The position numbers and the translations under genes were made by a program. From Bacteroidota bacterium (lineage in GTDB: Bacteria; Bacteroidota; Bacteroidia; Chitinophagales; Chitinophagaceae), in the NCBI GenBank assembly GCA_030706605.1, contig JAUZOE010000004.1:62001-126000 (forward strand): a stretch of DNA of 64,000 nucleotides, given 5' to 3'. Below, piece after piece: positions 9,226-18,812 of the stretch. The notes under the pieces were generated by a model that saw nothing but the letters and a program-made list of their open reading frames with translations, was not told where the DNA came from and ran no database searches. The stretch's first letter is position 1, and each line of letters begins with the position of its first letter.

Positions 9226-9378
9226 TGCAATAATAGTTCGAAATTTAATTTTTCTATCCTCCTAGAAAAAGACCACTTACCAGGTTAGTAACTTAATCTG
9301 AATCCATTCCTAAAAAAATTCCCTTGTATTGTTGATATTAGTACTCCTGTCTTGTGCAGGGATTATTAAAAATTTCTT

Positions 9379-10158
9379 ATGCCTAAGTTATTATTGTGTT
9401 TTATTATTATATCCCTGTTATTTACTTCATGCATGAATACCAGTAAAGCTGTTTATTTTAACAATGTGCAGGATACCACATTTTATTCAGGCAATACGGA
9501 AAAACAAACTCCTATTCAACCTAATGATATTTTAAGTATTACTATCAGTAGTCTTAATGCTGAAGCTTCTGCAATATTTAACCCTAATAGCAATAATAAT
9601 GCTATGAGGTCAACTACGGTTACTGGTTCTAATACTGAAGCTGGCGGTTATCTTGTAAATGCGGATGGAACCATCCAGTTACCGGTTCTTGGAAGCATAC
9701 AGGCTGCCGGATTAACTAAAATGCAATTAAAAGATAATATCACTGATATGATTTTATCAAAAAAGCTTCTCAAAGACCCTCTTGTAGAAATACGATTTTT
9801 AAATTATGAGGTTACAGTACTTGGAGAAGTAGCGAAACCAACAGTAATTACAGTACCGAGCGAAAAAATTTCTCTTTTAAAAGCTATTGGCCTTGCAGGC
9901 GACCTTACTATTTATGGAAAAAGAAATAATGTTTTATTAATCCGTGAAGAAAAGGGGAAAAAAATAACCAGGCACATTGATTTGAATTCTCCTAATTTTT
10001 TCAATTCACCTTATTATTATTTACAACCGAATGATGTTGTCTATGTAGAACCCAATAAAGCCAAAATTGCCCAATCCGGCAGATCACAGCAATTGGTACC
10101 CATTTTGTTGAGCAGTTTATCTATTATAGTAATTGTTTTGGATAGAGTTAAATTTTAG
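9379..10158 (+). CDS. wza: polysaccharide export outer-membrane lipoprotein (Wza/BexD-like)
   Basis: The 259-residue protein has a lipoprotein signal ending in the lipobox LLFTSC, so cysteine 17 should be lipidated. A Poly_export domain follows (IQPNDILSITISSLN to GSIQAAGLTKMQLKDNI), then a SLBB-type repeat (VTVLGEVAKPTVITVPSEKI). It ends in a hydrophobic segment (LVPILLSSLSIIVIVLDRVKF) like the C-terminal helix that forms the Wza outer-membrane pore. It would form the exit channel for the polymer. It is the first gene after the predicted promoter and is followed nine bases later by the Wzc-like gene, so the two form a classical export pair. Confidence 0.9.
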   Translation: MPKLLLCFIIISLLFTSCMNTSKAVYFNNVQDTTFYSGNTEKQTPIQPNDILSITISSLNAEASAIFNPNSNNNAMRSTTVTGSNTEAGGYLVNADGTIQLPVLGSIQAAGLTKMQLKDNITDMILSKKLLKDPLVEIRFLNYEVTVLGEVAKPTVITVPSEKISLLKAIGLAGDLTIYGKRNNVLLIREEKGKKITRHIDLNSPNFFNSPYYYLQPNDVVYVEPNKAKIAQSGRSQQLVPILLSSLSIIVIVLDRVKF

Positions 10159-10167
10159 ACGAATTAT

Positions 10168-12507
10168 ATGCAAACAAATAACCATAAAATAACTGAGGAG
10201 AAAGAGGAAAATTTAGTACAACAACTGATATCTAAATATATTCCCTACTGGCCGATGTTTCTGCTCGCTTGTATTCTCGGGATTGGTGCTGCTTATGCTT
10301 ATCTGCAACATGCTACCCCTATTTATGAGGCCGATGCCACACTAATCATAAAAGATGAGAAGAAAGGAAATGAAGATTCTAAAATGATGGAATCACTGGA
10401 TCAGATATCTTCTAAAAAAATCGTTGAAAATGAAATTGAAGTCATTCAATCAAGAAAATTGATGGCAGATGTAGTGAAGAAACTGGGATTATATGCCCCA
10501 ATTTTTGAAAAAGGAGATATTAGAACTTCCTCAGCTTATCTTACTTCGCCAGTTTCAATTCTGGCTGCAACTCCTGATTCCTTATTATATTTTAAAAGTA
10601 TAAAATTAAATTTCAATATTCACAACCAGGAGGTTACCTTAAATGATACTTTTAAATACCCTCTCAACCAGTTAGTAAATACTCGATTTGGAAGATTGGA
10701 ATTTCTGCCCAATAAACATTATGAAAAACCAGAAAAAGCTATTCATCAACTTTATTTTTCATTAATTAATCCACGGGATCTTGTTCCTGGTCTTTTACAA
10801 AGTTTAAAGGTAGAACCTGGCAGTAAATTGTCTTCTATTGTTGATCTGAGTTATAGAGATGAAGTACCGGAACGCGCAGAGAATATTTTGAATGAATTGA
10901 TTAAATCGTATAAACAATCTGAAATCAATGAAAAAGATGCTTTAGCAAAAAATACTTTACTTTTTGTTGAAGATCGGTTGGATTTAGTATCTCATGATCT
11001 TGATTCAATTGAAAGGAAAGTACAGAAGTATAAATCAGGGCAAGGTGCTGTTGATGTTAGTGCACAAGGTCAACTTTACTTACAAAATGTAAGCGCTAAT
11101 GACCAGAAATTAAGTGATGTAAATACACAGCTTTCAGTACTGAACCAAGTAGAAAAATTTGTAAAAAATAAAGATAATAGTAATGGTATCGTTCCGTCTA
11201 CCTTAGGAGTGAGTGATCCTATGCTTTCACAACTTATGGATAAGTTGTACACTTCTGAACTTGATTATGAGAAATTAAAGAAAACGGTAGGCGAAAACAA
11301 TCCTAACCTGGTTGCAATAAAAGACCAGATCAATAAAATAAAACCGAATATTTTACAAAATATTCAAAGCCAGCAACAGAGCCTGATTGCAACCAAACAA
11401 AACATCGCTGCTACTAATGGAAGTTATAACTCCATTTTGCAATCAGTGCCCCAAAAAGAACGTCAGTTACTTGATATAAGCCGCGAACAACAGATAAAAA
11501 GTAATATATATTCTTTTTTGCTTCAAAAAAAGGAAGAAAGTGAGATTGCATATGCTTCTACAGTATCTAACAATCGGGTAGTAGATTATGCCCAGGCGAC
11601 ACCTGACCCTGTAAGCCCCAAGAAATTGCTCATTTATTTCGTATCAGTATTTGTATTTCTTGGGATATGTTTTGCCCTAATTACGATAAAGGAATCTTTT
11701 ACAGGCAAATTGTTATATCGGCATGAGGTTGAGGCCCGTACATCCATTCCTATTTTAGGAGAAGTAGCATTAGATAAATCTAAAAATCCAATTGTAATAG
11801 AAGCCGGCAGAAGAAGTTTTATAGCAGAAGAATTTAGAAAATTAAGAATTTCATTATCTTTTTTGGGCGTGGATTCTTCCCATAAAAAGATTTTGGTTAC
11901 CTCAAGCATTTCAGGTGAAGGTAAAAGCTTCATTGCCGCCAATCTTGCTGTAAGCCTTGCAATGACAGGCAAAAAAGTTGTATTAGTTGACATGGATTTA
12001 AATAAACCCACTCTGGCAAAAATATTAAATGTTCCAACAGAGGAAGGCGTTACAGAATTTTTAACAGGAGACAAAGACCCGGAAGAAATTATCAAACGAA
12101 ACCACGAACATGAAAATCTATTCTTTATTTCAGCTGGAAACTTGCCCGAGAACCCATCTGAACTTTTATCAAATGGTAAAGTAAAAGAATTGATTGATTA
12201 CCTGGAAAATATTTTTGACATGGTCATTATTGATACATCACCCATCGTTTTAGTAACAGACGGCTACCTTTTGACTGGATTATGCGATGCCACTTTGTAT
12301 GTAGTAAGGCATAATTATACTCCAAAAATGCTTATAAAAAGAATTGACGAAAACAACCATATAAATCCCATACATAACCCGGCTATAATTTTTAATGGAG
12401 TAAAAATGAGAGGCTTTTTTAAGAATAATTACGGCTATGGTTATGACTATGTTTATGGCAAAAAATATGGAGAGAAAGAGAATAAAAAATCCTTAGTAAA
12501 ATACTAA
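10168..12507 (+). CDS. wzc: polysaccharide co-polymerase / tyrosine autokinase (Wzc-like)
   Basis: The 779-residue protein has a Wzz domain bounded by two membrane helices (near residues 30-47 and 490-510), a long periplasmic coiled-coil part, and a cytoplasmic BY-kinase domain. The Walker A motif SSISGEGKS lies near residue 582, Walker A' is VVLVDMDLNKP, and Walker B is MVIIDTSP. The C-terminus carries a tyrosine cluster (NNYGYGYDYVYGKKYGE), the usual autophosphorylation tail. It would control polymer length and couple synthesis to export through the Wza-like pore. The length and order match single-polypeptide proteobacterial-type Wzc. Confidence 0.92.
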   Translation: MQTNNHKITEEKEENLVQQLISKYIPYWPMFLLACILGIGAAYAYLQHATPIYEADATLIIKDEKKGNEDSKMMESLDQISSKKIVENEIEVIQSRKLMADVVKKLGLYAPIFEKGDIRTSSAYLTSPVSILAATPDSLLYFKSIKLNFNIHNQEVTLNDTFKYPLNQLVNTRFGRLEFLPNKHYEKPEKAIHQLYFSLINPRDLVPGLLQSLKVEPGSKLSSIVDLSYRDEVPERAENILNELIKSYKQSEINEKDALAKNTLLFVEDRLDLVSHDLDSIERKVQKYKSGQGAVDVSAQGQLYLQNVSANDQKLSDVNTQLSVLNQVEKFVKNKDNSNGIVPSTLGVSDPMLSQLMDKLYTSELDYEKLKKTVGENNPNLVAIKDQINKIKPNILQNIQSQQQSLIATKQNIAATNGSYNSILQSVPQKERQLLDISREQQIKSNIYSFLLQKKEESEIAYASTVSNNRVVDYAQATPDPVSPKKLLIYFVSVFVFLGICFALITIKESFTGKLLYRHEVEARTSIPILGEVALDKSKNPIVIEAGRRSFIAEEFRKLRISLSFLGVDSSHKKILVTSSISGEGKSFIAANLAVSLAMTGKKVVLVDMDLNKPTLAKILNVPTEEGVTEFLTGDKDPEEIIKRNHEHENLFFISAGNLPENPSELLSNGKVKELIDYLENIFDMVIIDTSPIVLVTDGYLLTGLCDATLYVVRHNYTPKMLIKRIDENNHINPIHNPAIIFNGVKMRGFFKNNYGYGYDYVYGKKYGEKENKKSLVKY

Positions 12508-12643
12508 AATCTAATACCATGAAAAATCTAATAACTCAATACATTAAGGTGTAACTGAGGGCGGCGAAGCCCTGTTCATCTTATAGTATTCAACAATATG
12601 AATCCTTTGAATTGCTGCAATTTTCATTTTAAAAATAAAAATT
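12508..12643 (+). promoter_or_regulatory. leader of the UpxY-like gene: short peptide frame and GC-rich hairpin
   Basis: The gap holds an 11-residue frame (MKNLITQYIKV, 12519-12554). Four bases later comes a hairpin, AGGGC (12558-12562), loop GGCGAA, GCCCT (12569-12573). No U-tract follows, so it is not a simple terminator. The hairpin's 5' side and loop begin GGCGG, like the start of the E. coli ops element recognised by the NusG paralogue RfaH. Because the next gene encodes a NusG paralogue, a role as pause or loading site is an inference. Confidence 0.4.
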
Positions 12644-13171
12644 ATGCAGAAGAGTTGGTACATCGTTTACACAAAAGCGAAATGCGAAAAAAAAGTAGCT
12701 ATTTTGTTGACAAAAAGAAAGATTGAAAATTTTTGTCCATTTGCATCCAAGCAAATCAATCATTTACGAAAAAATAAATTGATTCATGAGCCTTTGTTTA
12801 GTTCCTATGTGTTTGTAAACATTGATGAAAATGATATCCCGTTAGTAAAAAAATTAGAAAACGTCGTTAATCTGGTATATTGGAAAGGTATGCCAGCAAA
12901 AATTAAGAATGAAGAAATAGAAGATATAAAATATTTTACCAATAATTACCAAGGTATCAAATTAGAGAGGACTAATGTAAACACCTATGATGAAGCTAAA
13001 ATGATAAATGGTCCCAGCTACAAAATGGATGGCAAACTTTTGGTGATTAAAAACAGATTCCTGAAAGTAAATTTACCATCATTGGGTTTTACCATGATTG
13101 CAGAGATGGAAAGTGAAAGTATAATAGGAAGGGAAATTATCTTAGATAATAAGGAAATGCTTTTACAATAA
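12644..13171 (+). CDS. upxY: NusG-like transcription antiterminator of the UpxY family
   Basis: The 175-residue protein begins KSWYIVYTKAKCEKKVA, the NGN-domain opening shared by NusG, RfaH and Bacteroides UpxY proteins. EPLFSSYVFVNI matches the conserved central strand of the domain, and the KOW-like C-terminal part includes GKLLVIKNRFLKVNLPSLG. UpxY proteins bind elongating RNA polymerase and let it read through long capsule operons. Its position near the promoter-proximal end of a 29-kb cluster fits that role exactly. Which cluster it acts on cannot be proved from sequence. Confidence 0.88.
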   Translation: MQKSWYIVYTKAKCEKKVAILLTKRKIENFCPFASKQINHLRKNKLIHEPLFSSYVFVNIDENDIPLVKKLENVVNLVYWKGMPAKIKNEEIEDIKYFTNNYQGIKLERTNVNTYDEAKMINGPSYKMDGKLLVIKNRFLKVNLPSLGFTMIAEMESESIIGREIILDNKEMLLQ

Positions 13172-13368
13172 GTGTAGAAGTATTTCGCTCTCTTTCACCA
13201 AGATACTATATCTGGAAAATAATAAATTAGCTTCAATATCGTTCTTTGGGTATTGAATAATAAATTTACCTTTACAGCAGGAATGAAAATGGCTTATCTT
13301 TTTAATCTAGTACTAATTGTCAAAATTCGGGCAATTAATTTAACATCCCCAAATACTTAAACACGTAA

Positions 13369-14457
13369 ATGAAGACAGCACTAATAACTGGTATAACCGG
13401 GCAAGACGGAGCATACCTGGCAGAATTACTTTTATCAAAAGGGTATATGGTACATGGCCTTAAAAGAAGATCTTCTTTGATAAATACTTATCGGATTGAT
13501 CATTTGTATGTAGACCCACATGAGAATCACCCTAATTTCAGACTTCATTATGGTGATATGACCGACAGCACTAACATCATACGTATTGTCCAGGAAACTC
13601 AGCCAGATGAAATTTACAATCTCGCAGCAATGAGTCACGTAAAAGTAAGTTTTGACACACCTGAATATACAGCCAATGCTGATGGTATTGGGACATTACG
13701 GTTATTGGAAGCAATAAGAATCCTGAAGTTAGAAAATAAAACCCGATTTTACCAGGCATCTACTTCAGAATTATTTGGCCTGGTGCAGGAAGTTCCACAG
13801 AAAGAAACTACTCCATTTTATCCCAGAAGCCCATATGGTGTAGCCAAATTATATGCCTATTGGATAGTGGTAAATTACAGAGAAGCATATAATATGTTTG
13901 CCTGCAATGGAATTCTTTTTAATCACGAAAGCCCATTAAGAGGTGAAACATTTGTAACCAGAAAAATTACCAGGGCAGTTGCGGCAATAGCACAAGGCTT
14001 GCAGGATACGTTGTATCTGGGCAATTTAAATGCCCAAAGAGATTGGGGACATGCCAAAGATTATGTAGAAGCCATGTGGCGAATATTGCAGATAGATACT
14101 CCGGAAGATTTTGTGATTGCCACTGGGGTTACTACTACAGTAAGAGATTTTGTAAGAATGGCATTCTCTGAAGCAGGCATTGAATTAGAATTTACGGGTA
14201 CAGATTCCAATGAAATTGGGATTGTTGCTGCCTGCAAAAATTCTAATTTTCAATTACCTATCGGAAAAGAAGTAATTGCCATAGATCCTGCATATTTTCG
14301 CCCAACTGAAGTGGAATTACTTATTGGTGATGCAACAAAAGCAAAAGAAAAATTGGGTTGGGAACCTAAATATAAATTGCATGAGTTAGTTAAAGAAATG
14401 GTAGCTAGTGATTTAAAAACTTTTAAGATGAGTTTAGAACGGAAGTATTTTTTATAA
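13369..14457 (+). CDS. gmd: GDP-mannose 4,6-dehydratase
   Basis: The 362-residue extended SDR enzyme carries the cofactor motif [15 protein letters not shown] near the N-terminus, the active-site pair STSELFG and [13 protein letters not shown], and the conserved [16 protein letters not shown] stretch. These are diagnostic of Gmd, which converts GDP-mannose to GDP-4-keto-6-deoxymannose in the cytoplasm, the precursor of GDP-fucose, GDP-rhamnose or GDP-perosamine. The partner reductase or aminotransferase is not recognisable next to it. The gene is separated from the UpxY-like gene by about 200 bases without a clear promoter. Confidence 0.95.
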   Translation: MKTALITGITGQDGAYLAELLLSKGYMVHGLKRRSSLINTYRIDHLYVDPHENHPNFRLHYGDMTDSTNIIRIVQETQPDEIYNLAAMSHVKVSFDTPEYTANADGIGTLRLLEAIRILKLENKTRFYQASTSELFGLVQEVPQKETTPFYPRSPYGVAKLYAYWIVVNYREAYNMFACNGILFNHESPLRGETFVTRKITRAVAAIAQGLQDTLYLGNLNAQRDWGHAKDYVEAMWRILQIDTPEDFVIATGVTTTVRDFVRMAFSEAGIELEFTGTDSNEIGIVAACKNSNFQLPIGKEVIAIDPAYFRPTEVELLIGDATKAKEKLGWEPKYKLHELVKEMVASDLKTFKMSLERKYFL

Positions 14458-14531
14458 GCGTAAAATATATTCTTATTAAATAGTTACTTACAGAATTGTA
14501 GAATGCATGAATTGTACATTTAAATTTAGGA

Positions 14532-15911
14532 ATGAAAGATAAAGTTTTGAAGCTTTTTACATTTTTAAGCAATCTGATAAATAAAGGTCATGATCGAAGT
14601 GTAAAAGCCAAAAAGAATATACTTGCTTCATTTTTTATCAAGGGATTCAGCATTGCAATAAGCCTTGTTTTAGTCCCTTTGACCATCAATTATATAAACC
14701 CATCCAGATATGGTATTTGGTTAACGCTAAGTTCTATCGTGGGCTGGTTTAGCTTTTTTGATATAGGCTTGACCCAAGGCTTGCGCAATAAATTTGCCGA
14801 AGCAAAAACAAAAGGAGAAGATAATCTAGCTCAAATTTATGTAAGCACAACCTATGCCATATTAGCCATCATCTTCTCCATCGTTTGGATTATTTTTTTG
14901 ATTGTAAACCAATTTTTGAATTGGACACATATCCTCAATATTTCAGAAAACATGCAATCTGAAATTTCAATTCTTGCCGTTATTGTGTTCACTTACTTTT
15001 GCTTGCAGTTCGTTTTAAAGGTGATTACTACATTAATTATTGCAGATCAGCAACCTGCCAAATCTTCATTAGTAGATCTATTAGGTCAAATCCTTTCATT
15101 GATCTTAATTATTTTCCTGGTTAAAACTACACAGGGTTCTTTAATCAAGTTGGGAATTGCATTATGTATCTCTCCTCTTTTAGTATTAGTAGGCGCCAAT
15201 ATATTTTTTTTTAGAGGGACCTTTAAAAAATATAAGCCCGTTTTTTCAAAAATCAAATTTTCTTATGCTAAGGGGCTTTTTAATTTAGGTATTATATTTT
15301 TCATCATTCAGGTAGCTGGAATCATACAGTACGAATCAGCCAATATTATTATTGCTAGACATTTTGGCACTGTTGAAGTAACCTCCTACAATATTGTTTA
15401 TAAATATTTTGGAGTTTTAAATATGGTGTTTTTGATTTTCGTAACACCTTTTTGGTCTGCTTCTACAGAGGCATACCTTAAAAACGATATTGAATGGATC
15501 AAAAATGGGATAAAAAAGTATAATCTTTTAAATATACTATTGTTGATCATTGGCGGTATAATGCTGATTTTTTCTCAACCTATTTTTAATCTTTGGCTGG
15601 GTAAAGGCAAGGTTCCCATAAGCTTTTATCTTTCATTATGGGGATTTTTGTATTTTAGTGTAACCATCTTTGTGGCTAAATATGTATTTTTCTTAAATGG
15701 AATTAATGCATTACGAATTCAATTTATAGCAAGCGTTATAAGTCCATTTCTATATGCCATAGTTGCACTCTTATTAATCAAATATTATCACCTGGGAGTA
15801 TACGCGCTTTTTATAGCTTCTATAGTCGCAAATTTTAATGGCATTTTACTGGCCCCTATTCAATATCACCAGATAATCAATAAAAACAAAAAGGGCATTT
15901 GGATTAAGTAA
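14532..15911 (+). CDS. Wzx-type polysaccharide flippase
   Basis: A 459-residue membrane protein with about twelve hydrophobic segments. The N-terminus (SFFIKGFSIAISLVLVPLTINYI then PSRYGIWLTLSSIVGWFSFFDIGL) matches the MOP/MATE-like polysaccharide transporter family. It would flip lipid-linked repeat units to the periplasmic face of the inner membrane. It lies between gmd and a deacetylase gene, within the cluster. Family assignment is firm; the substrate is unknown. Confidence 0.85.
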   Translation: MKDKVLKLFTFLSNLINKGHDRSVKAKKNILASFFIKGFSIAISLVLVPLTINYINPSRYGIWLTLSSIVGWFSFFDIGLTQGLRNKFAEAKTKGEDNLAQIYVSTTYAILAIIFSIVWIIFLIVNQFLNWTHILNISENMQSEISILAVIVFTYFCLQFVLKVITTLIIADQQPAKSSLVDLLGQILSLILIIFLVKTTQGSLIKLGIALCISPLLVLVGANIFFFRGTFKKYKPVFSKIKFSYAKGLFNLGIIFFIIQVAGIIQYESANIIIARHFGTVEVTSYNIVYKYFGVLNMVFLIFVTPFWSASTEAYLKNDIEWIKNGIKKYNLLNILLLIIGGIMLIFSQPIFNLWLGKGKVPISFYLSLWGFLYFSVTIFVAKYVFFLNGINALRIQFIASVISPFLYAIVALLLIKYYHLGVYALFIASIVANFNGILLAPIQYHQIINKNKKGIWIK

Positions 15912-16067
15912 ATATTTTTATAATTAAAGAAAGTGCACAATACTCAACAAACATGGAATAAGATAAGAGCAATAATTATAATTCCTATAAATAATTTCGT
16001 ACCTTTTTTGCAACCATACATGATTAATTTAACTGCATGTTTCGCCTTAAATATTTTTTAATAAATA

Positions 16068-17165
16068 ATGGGTCTAGTTATTTATTCTTACATTTTAAAA
16101 TATTTATTACTTAATAACCGTTTATTACTTAATAACCGAAACAAAAATACATTGAAATTGAAATCAATCAAAAAAGCAATTGACTCTACATTAATAGGTT
16201 TTATCGAGAAACTGGGACTAATGGTAAACCCCATAATTTTAAATTTTAAAGATACGAATAGCCATTTACTAATATTCTACTTTCATGGCTTATATGAATC
16301 CCAGAGTCAAAAAGAGTTAAATCATATTGATCCCCAAAATAATTTAACTGTTAGCCAATTTACAGAGTTCATAGATTATTTTCTTTATCATAATTATCAT
16401 TTCATTAAACCAAAAGATTTATTAACTGATCTCCCAAATGATCAATCTTATGCCATGATCACATTTGATGATGGATATTTCAATAACACACTTGCGATAG
16501 ATGTACTTAACAAATATAATATTCCAGCAACGTTTTTCGTGACAACCAAAAACATATTTGAAAATAAATCGTTTTGGTGGGATATCATTTATAAATTTAG
16601 AATGCAGAACAACACAAGTTTAAGAAAAATACGTAAAGAACAGGAATATCTTAAGAAATTTAAGCATGAACATATTGAAAAATATATTGAAACCCATTTT
16701 GGGACCAAGGCTACTAAACCATGGTCAGATATTGACAGGCCCCTTAACCCGGTTGAACTAAAACAAATTTCAGAACATCCCCTTATAGCGGTTGGGAATC
16801 ATACGCATAACCATTCTATTTTAACTAATCACAATGATGAAGAACTTAAAAAAGAATTTGAAAAATCAAACAAACTTCTTTTTGATTTAACAGGTTTAGC
16901 ACCAATTTCAATCGCGTACCCTAATGGTAATTTTAATAAATCAATTCTAAAAATAACAGAAAAATCTGGCTTTCAGTTTGCTTTCACTACACAAAATGGG
17001 ATAAATATTTTACCAACTATTGATAATAAAATAATTTCCTTAAAAAGGTTTATGCCAAAACCTGTAAGCATTAAAGATTATGGAAGTTTTGTTAGATTAG
17101 GCTATAGCCCCGATATCATATATTTAAATTTTAAAAAGCAAATAAAGTCTTTTATGAAGAAATAG
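16068..17165 (+). CDS. polysaccharide deacetylase (NodB homology)
   Basis: The 365-residue protein carries the NodB metal-binding motifs: MITFDDGYFNN near residue 132 supplies the catalytic and metal Asp pair, and GNHTHNHS near residue 243 supplies the histidines. A third motif, APISIAYPNGNF, follows. Such enzymes remove N- or O-acetyl groups from sugars. No signal peptide is clear. The N-terminus is uncertain: the first 50 residues contain an 18-base tandem duplication (LLLNNR twice), and the conserved part begins near MVNPIILNF at about 16221, so translation may start later than shown. Confidence 0.85.
   Translation: MGLVIYSYILKYLLLNNRLLLNNRNKNTLKLKSIKKAIDSTLIGFIEKLGLMVNPIILNFKDTNSHLLIFYFHGLYESQSQKELNHIDPQNNLTVSQFTEFIDYFLYHNYHFIKPKDLLTDLPNDQSYAMITFDDGYFNNTLAIDVLNKYNIPATFFVTTKNIFENKSFWWDIIYKFRMQNNTSLRKIRKEQEYLKKFKHEHIEKYIETHFGTKATKPWSDIDRPLNPVELKQISEHPLIAVGNHTHNHSILTNHNDEELKKEFEKSNKLLFDLTGLAPISIAYPNGNFNKSILKITEKSGFQFAFTTQNGINILPTIDNKIISLKRFMPKPVSIKDYGSFVRLGYSPDIIYLNFKKQIKSFMKK
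16103..16138 (+). repeat. 18-bp in-frame tandem duplication
   Basis: TTTATTACTTAATAACCG occurs twice without gap near the 5' end of the deacetylase frame and encodes LLLNNR twice. An exact repeat of this size implies recent slippage. Confidence 0.85.
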
Positions 17166-17385
17166 TTTGGCATTAAAGAAATTCAAAACTTAAATTGTTT
17201 GATTAAATGTACATACCGCTTTAAAAACTTTCATTCCGGAAGATCAGATATCATTTCTGAATGTCGTTTACCGAATTAAAATAATATTTATCTTTTATAC
17301 TTTAATCATTGCCAATTAACATGCATTCAATAATTATAATTTGAATGTTTATTAATAATTATTAGGTCCAGGGAGAAAAAAATAT

Positions 17386-18615
17386 ATGACTAAAGTTGTC
17401 CAATTACAAATTTCAATTAAATCAGCTGGTAGCTCAGCTTTAAGATTGCACAAAGCTTTTACAGAAGAAGGAATACAATCAAGTATTATCTCTCTTCAGA
17501 CAAGTATAGTTACAGAACAAAACATAAAATATCTAAGTAAAAAATCCAGAATAATTTCCAGATTAGATGGCGAGTTGAGAAATTATATAAACCGAAAAAC
17601 CATTAAAAAATATGGTTCATTTTCTTTCCCCATTTTAGGCACCAATGTTTCCGAAATGGAAGAAATTAAAAATGCTGATGTCATATATCTTCATTGGATA
17701 CTTGGAGGTTTCTTAAATTTTTCAAATATTGAACAATTATTTAAACTTAAGAAACCTGTAATCATTGTCATGCATGATATGTGGTGGATAACTGGTGGCT
17801 GCCATCATAGTTTTGATTGTAATAAATACATTGAGGAGTGTAATAATTGCCAATTTTTTCCAGGGAATAAGAAGAACGATTTATCAACAAAAGGATTTAA
17901 GAAAAAATTAAAATTATATTCAAAATATAATAACCTTTTTTTTATTTCTCCAAGCCAGTGGTTATATGCTTGCGCTCAAAAATCGCTAATAACAAAAGAC
18001 AAACCAGTATTTTATATCCCCAATGCAATTGATAATACTCATTTTAAACCTTTTGATAAAAATGTTGCAAGACAAATTCTAAATATTAACCCCACTGAAA
18101 CAGTCATTGCATTTGGAGCTGTTGAAGTAAATAGTCCTTACAAAGGATGGGCTCTTTTGCAAGAAGCACTGGATATATTAAAACGTGACAGCGTTTTAAA
18201 AAACATTTCAATTCTCATATTTGGTAGTGGATATAATAAAAATATTGCTGATGCAATTCCTTTTAAAACAAATTTTTTAGGATATTTAGATGAATATTCT
18301 GTTACGATTGCCTACAATGCTGCAGATGTTTTTGTTGTTCCTTCTTTAGCTGATAATCAGCCAACAACTGTTATGGAAAGTTTATGCTGTGGCACTGCAG
18401 TGGTAGGCTTTGATGTAGGTGGCATTCCGGATATGATCATGCATAAGGAAAATGGGTACCTTGCAAAATACAAAGACTCGGAGGATATTTCAAATGGTAT
18501 ACAATATTGCATTAAGAATAAAATAAAAGGAAAAATTCTTCCAATATTTGAAAAAACTCATATAGTAAAAAAACATCTGGATTTAATAAATAAATTAAGA
18601 AGTATGCAATACTAA
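17386..18615 (+). CDS. glycosyltransferase, GT4 family
   Basis: The 409-residue protein has the two-domain GT-B pattern. The acceptor half contains MHDMWWITGGCHHSFDC followed by ECNNCQFFPG, a cysteine-rich motif seen in colanic-acid-type GT4 enzymes. The donor half has the EX7E-type region ADNQPTTVMESLCCGTAVVG and DVGGIPDMI. It should transfer a sugar from a nucleotide donor to the growing lipid-linked oligosaccharide at the cytoplasmic face. Donor and linkage cannot be read from sequence. Confidence 0.85.
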   Translation: MTKVVQLQISIKSAGSSALRLHKAFTEEGIQSSIISLQTSIVTEQNIKYLSKKSRIISRLDGELRNYINRKTIKKYGSFSFPILGTNVSEMEEIKNADVIYLHWILGGFLNFSNIEQLFKLKKPVIIVMHDMWWITGGCHHSFDCNKYIEECNNCQFFPGNKKNDLSTKGFKKKLKLYSKYNNLFFISPSQWLYACAQKSLITKDKPVFYIPNAIDNTHFKPFDKNVARQILNINPTETVIAFGAVEVNSPYKGWALLQEALDILKRDSVLKNISILIFGSGYNKNIADAIPFKTNFLGYLDEYSVTIAYNAADVFVVPSLADNQPTTVMESLCCGTAVVGFDVGGIPDMIMHKENGYLAKYKDSEDISNGIQYCIKNKIKGKILPIFEKTHIVKKHLDLINKLRSMQY

Positions 18616-18812
18616 TTTCATTCTTTATAAAATTCCACCTACCTCATAACTCATTCATTCTGATAATCTTGATTATGAAAATTATTAATTTTTCAAGCTG
18701 TTCATTTTTTTAGTTTAAAAAAATTAATCAGGTTAGGCAAACTTGCTATTTTTGAAAAAACAAGACTGAATTTGTATAAAGTCTCTAAAAAAATAATTAG
18801 CTACCCTTCAAT

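Larger units (their letters stand above)
8679..9378. promoter_or_regulatory. divergent control region between the T9SS protein gene and the exopolysaccharide cluster
   Basis: Seven hundred bases without a credible gene. Contents seen: a perfect 16-base tandem duplication at 8901-8932, one exact DnaA-box-like nonamer TTATCCACA at 8994-9002, a strong promoter match at 9194-9225 and a roughly 145-base untranslated leader before the Wza-like gene. The many A and T tracts (for example 9181-9193) are typical upstream sequence for this group. Confidence 0.7.

Noticed and set aside
12558-12573. Intrinsic terminator between the Wzc-like and UpxY genes
   Set aside because: The hairpin has no following U-tract and the cluster clearly continues.
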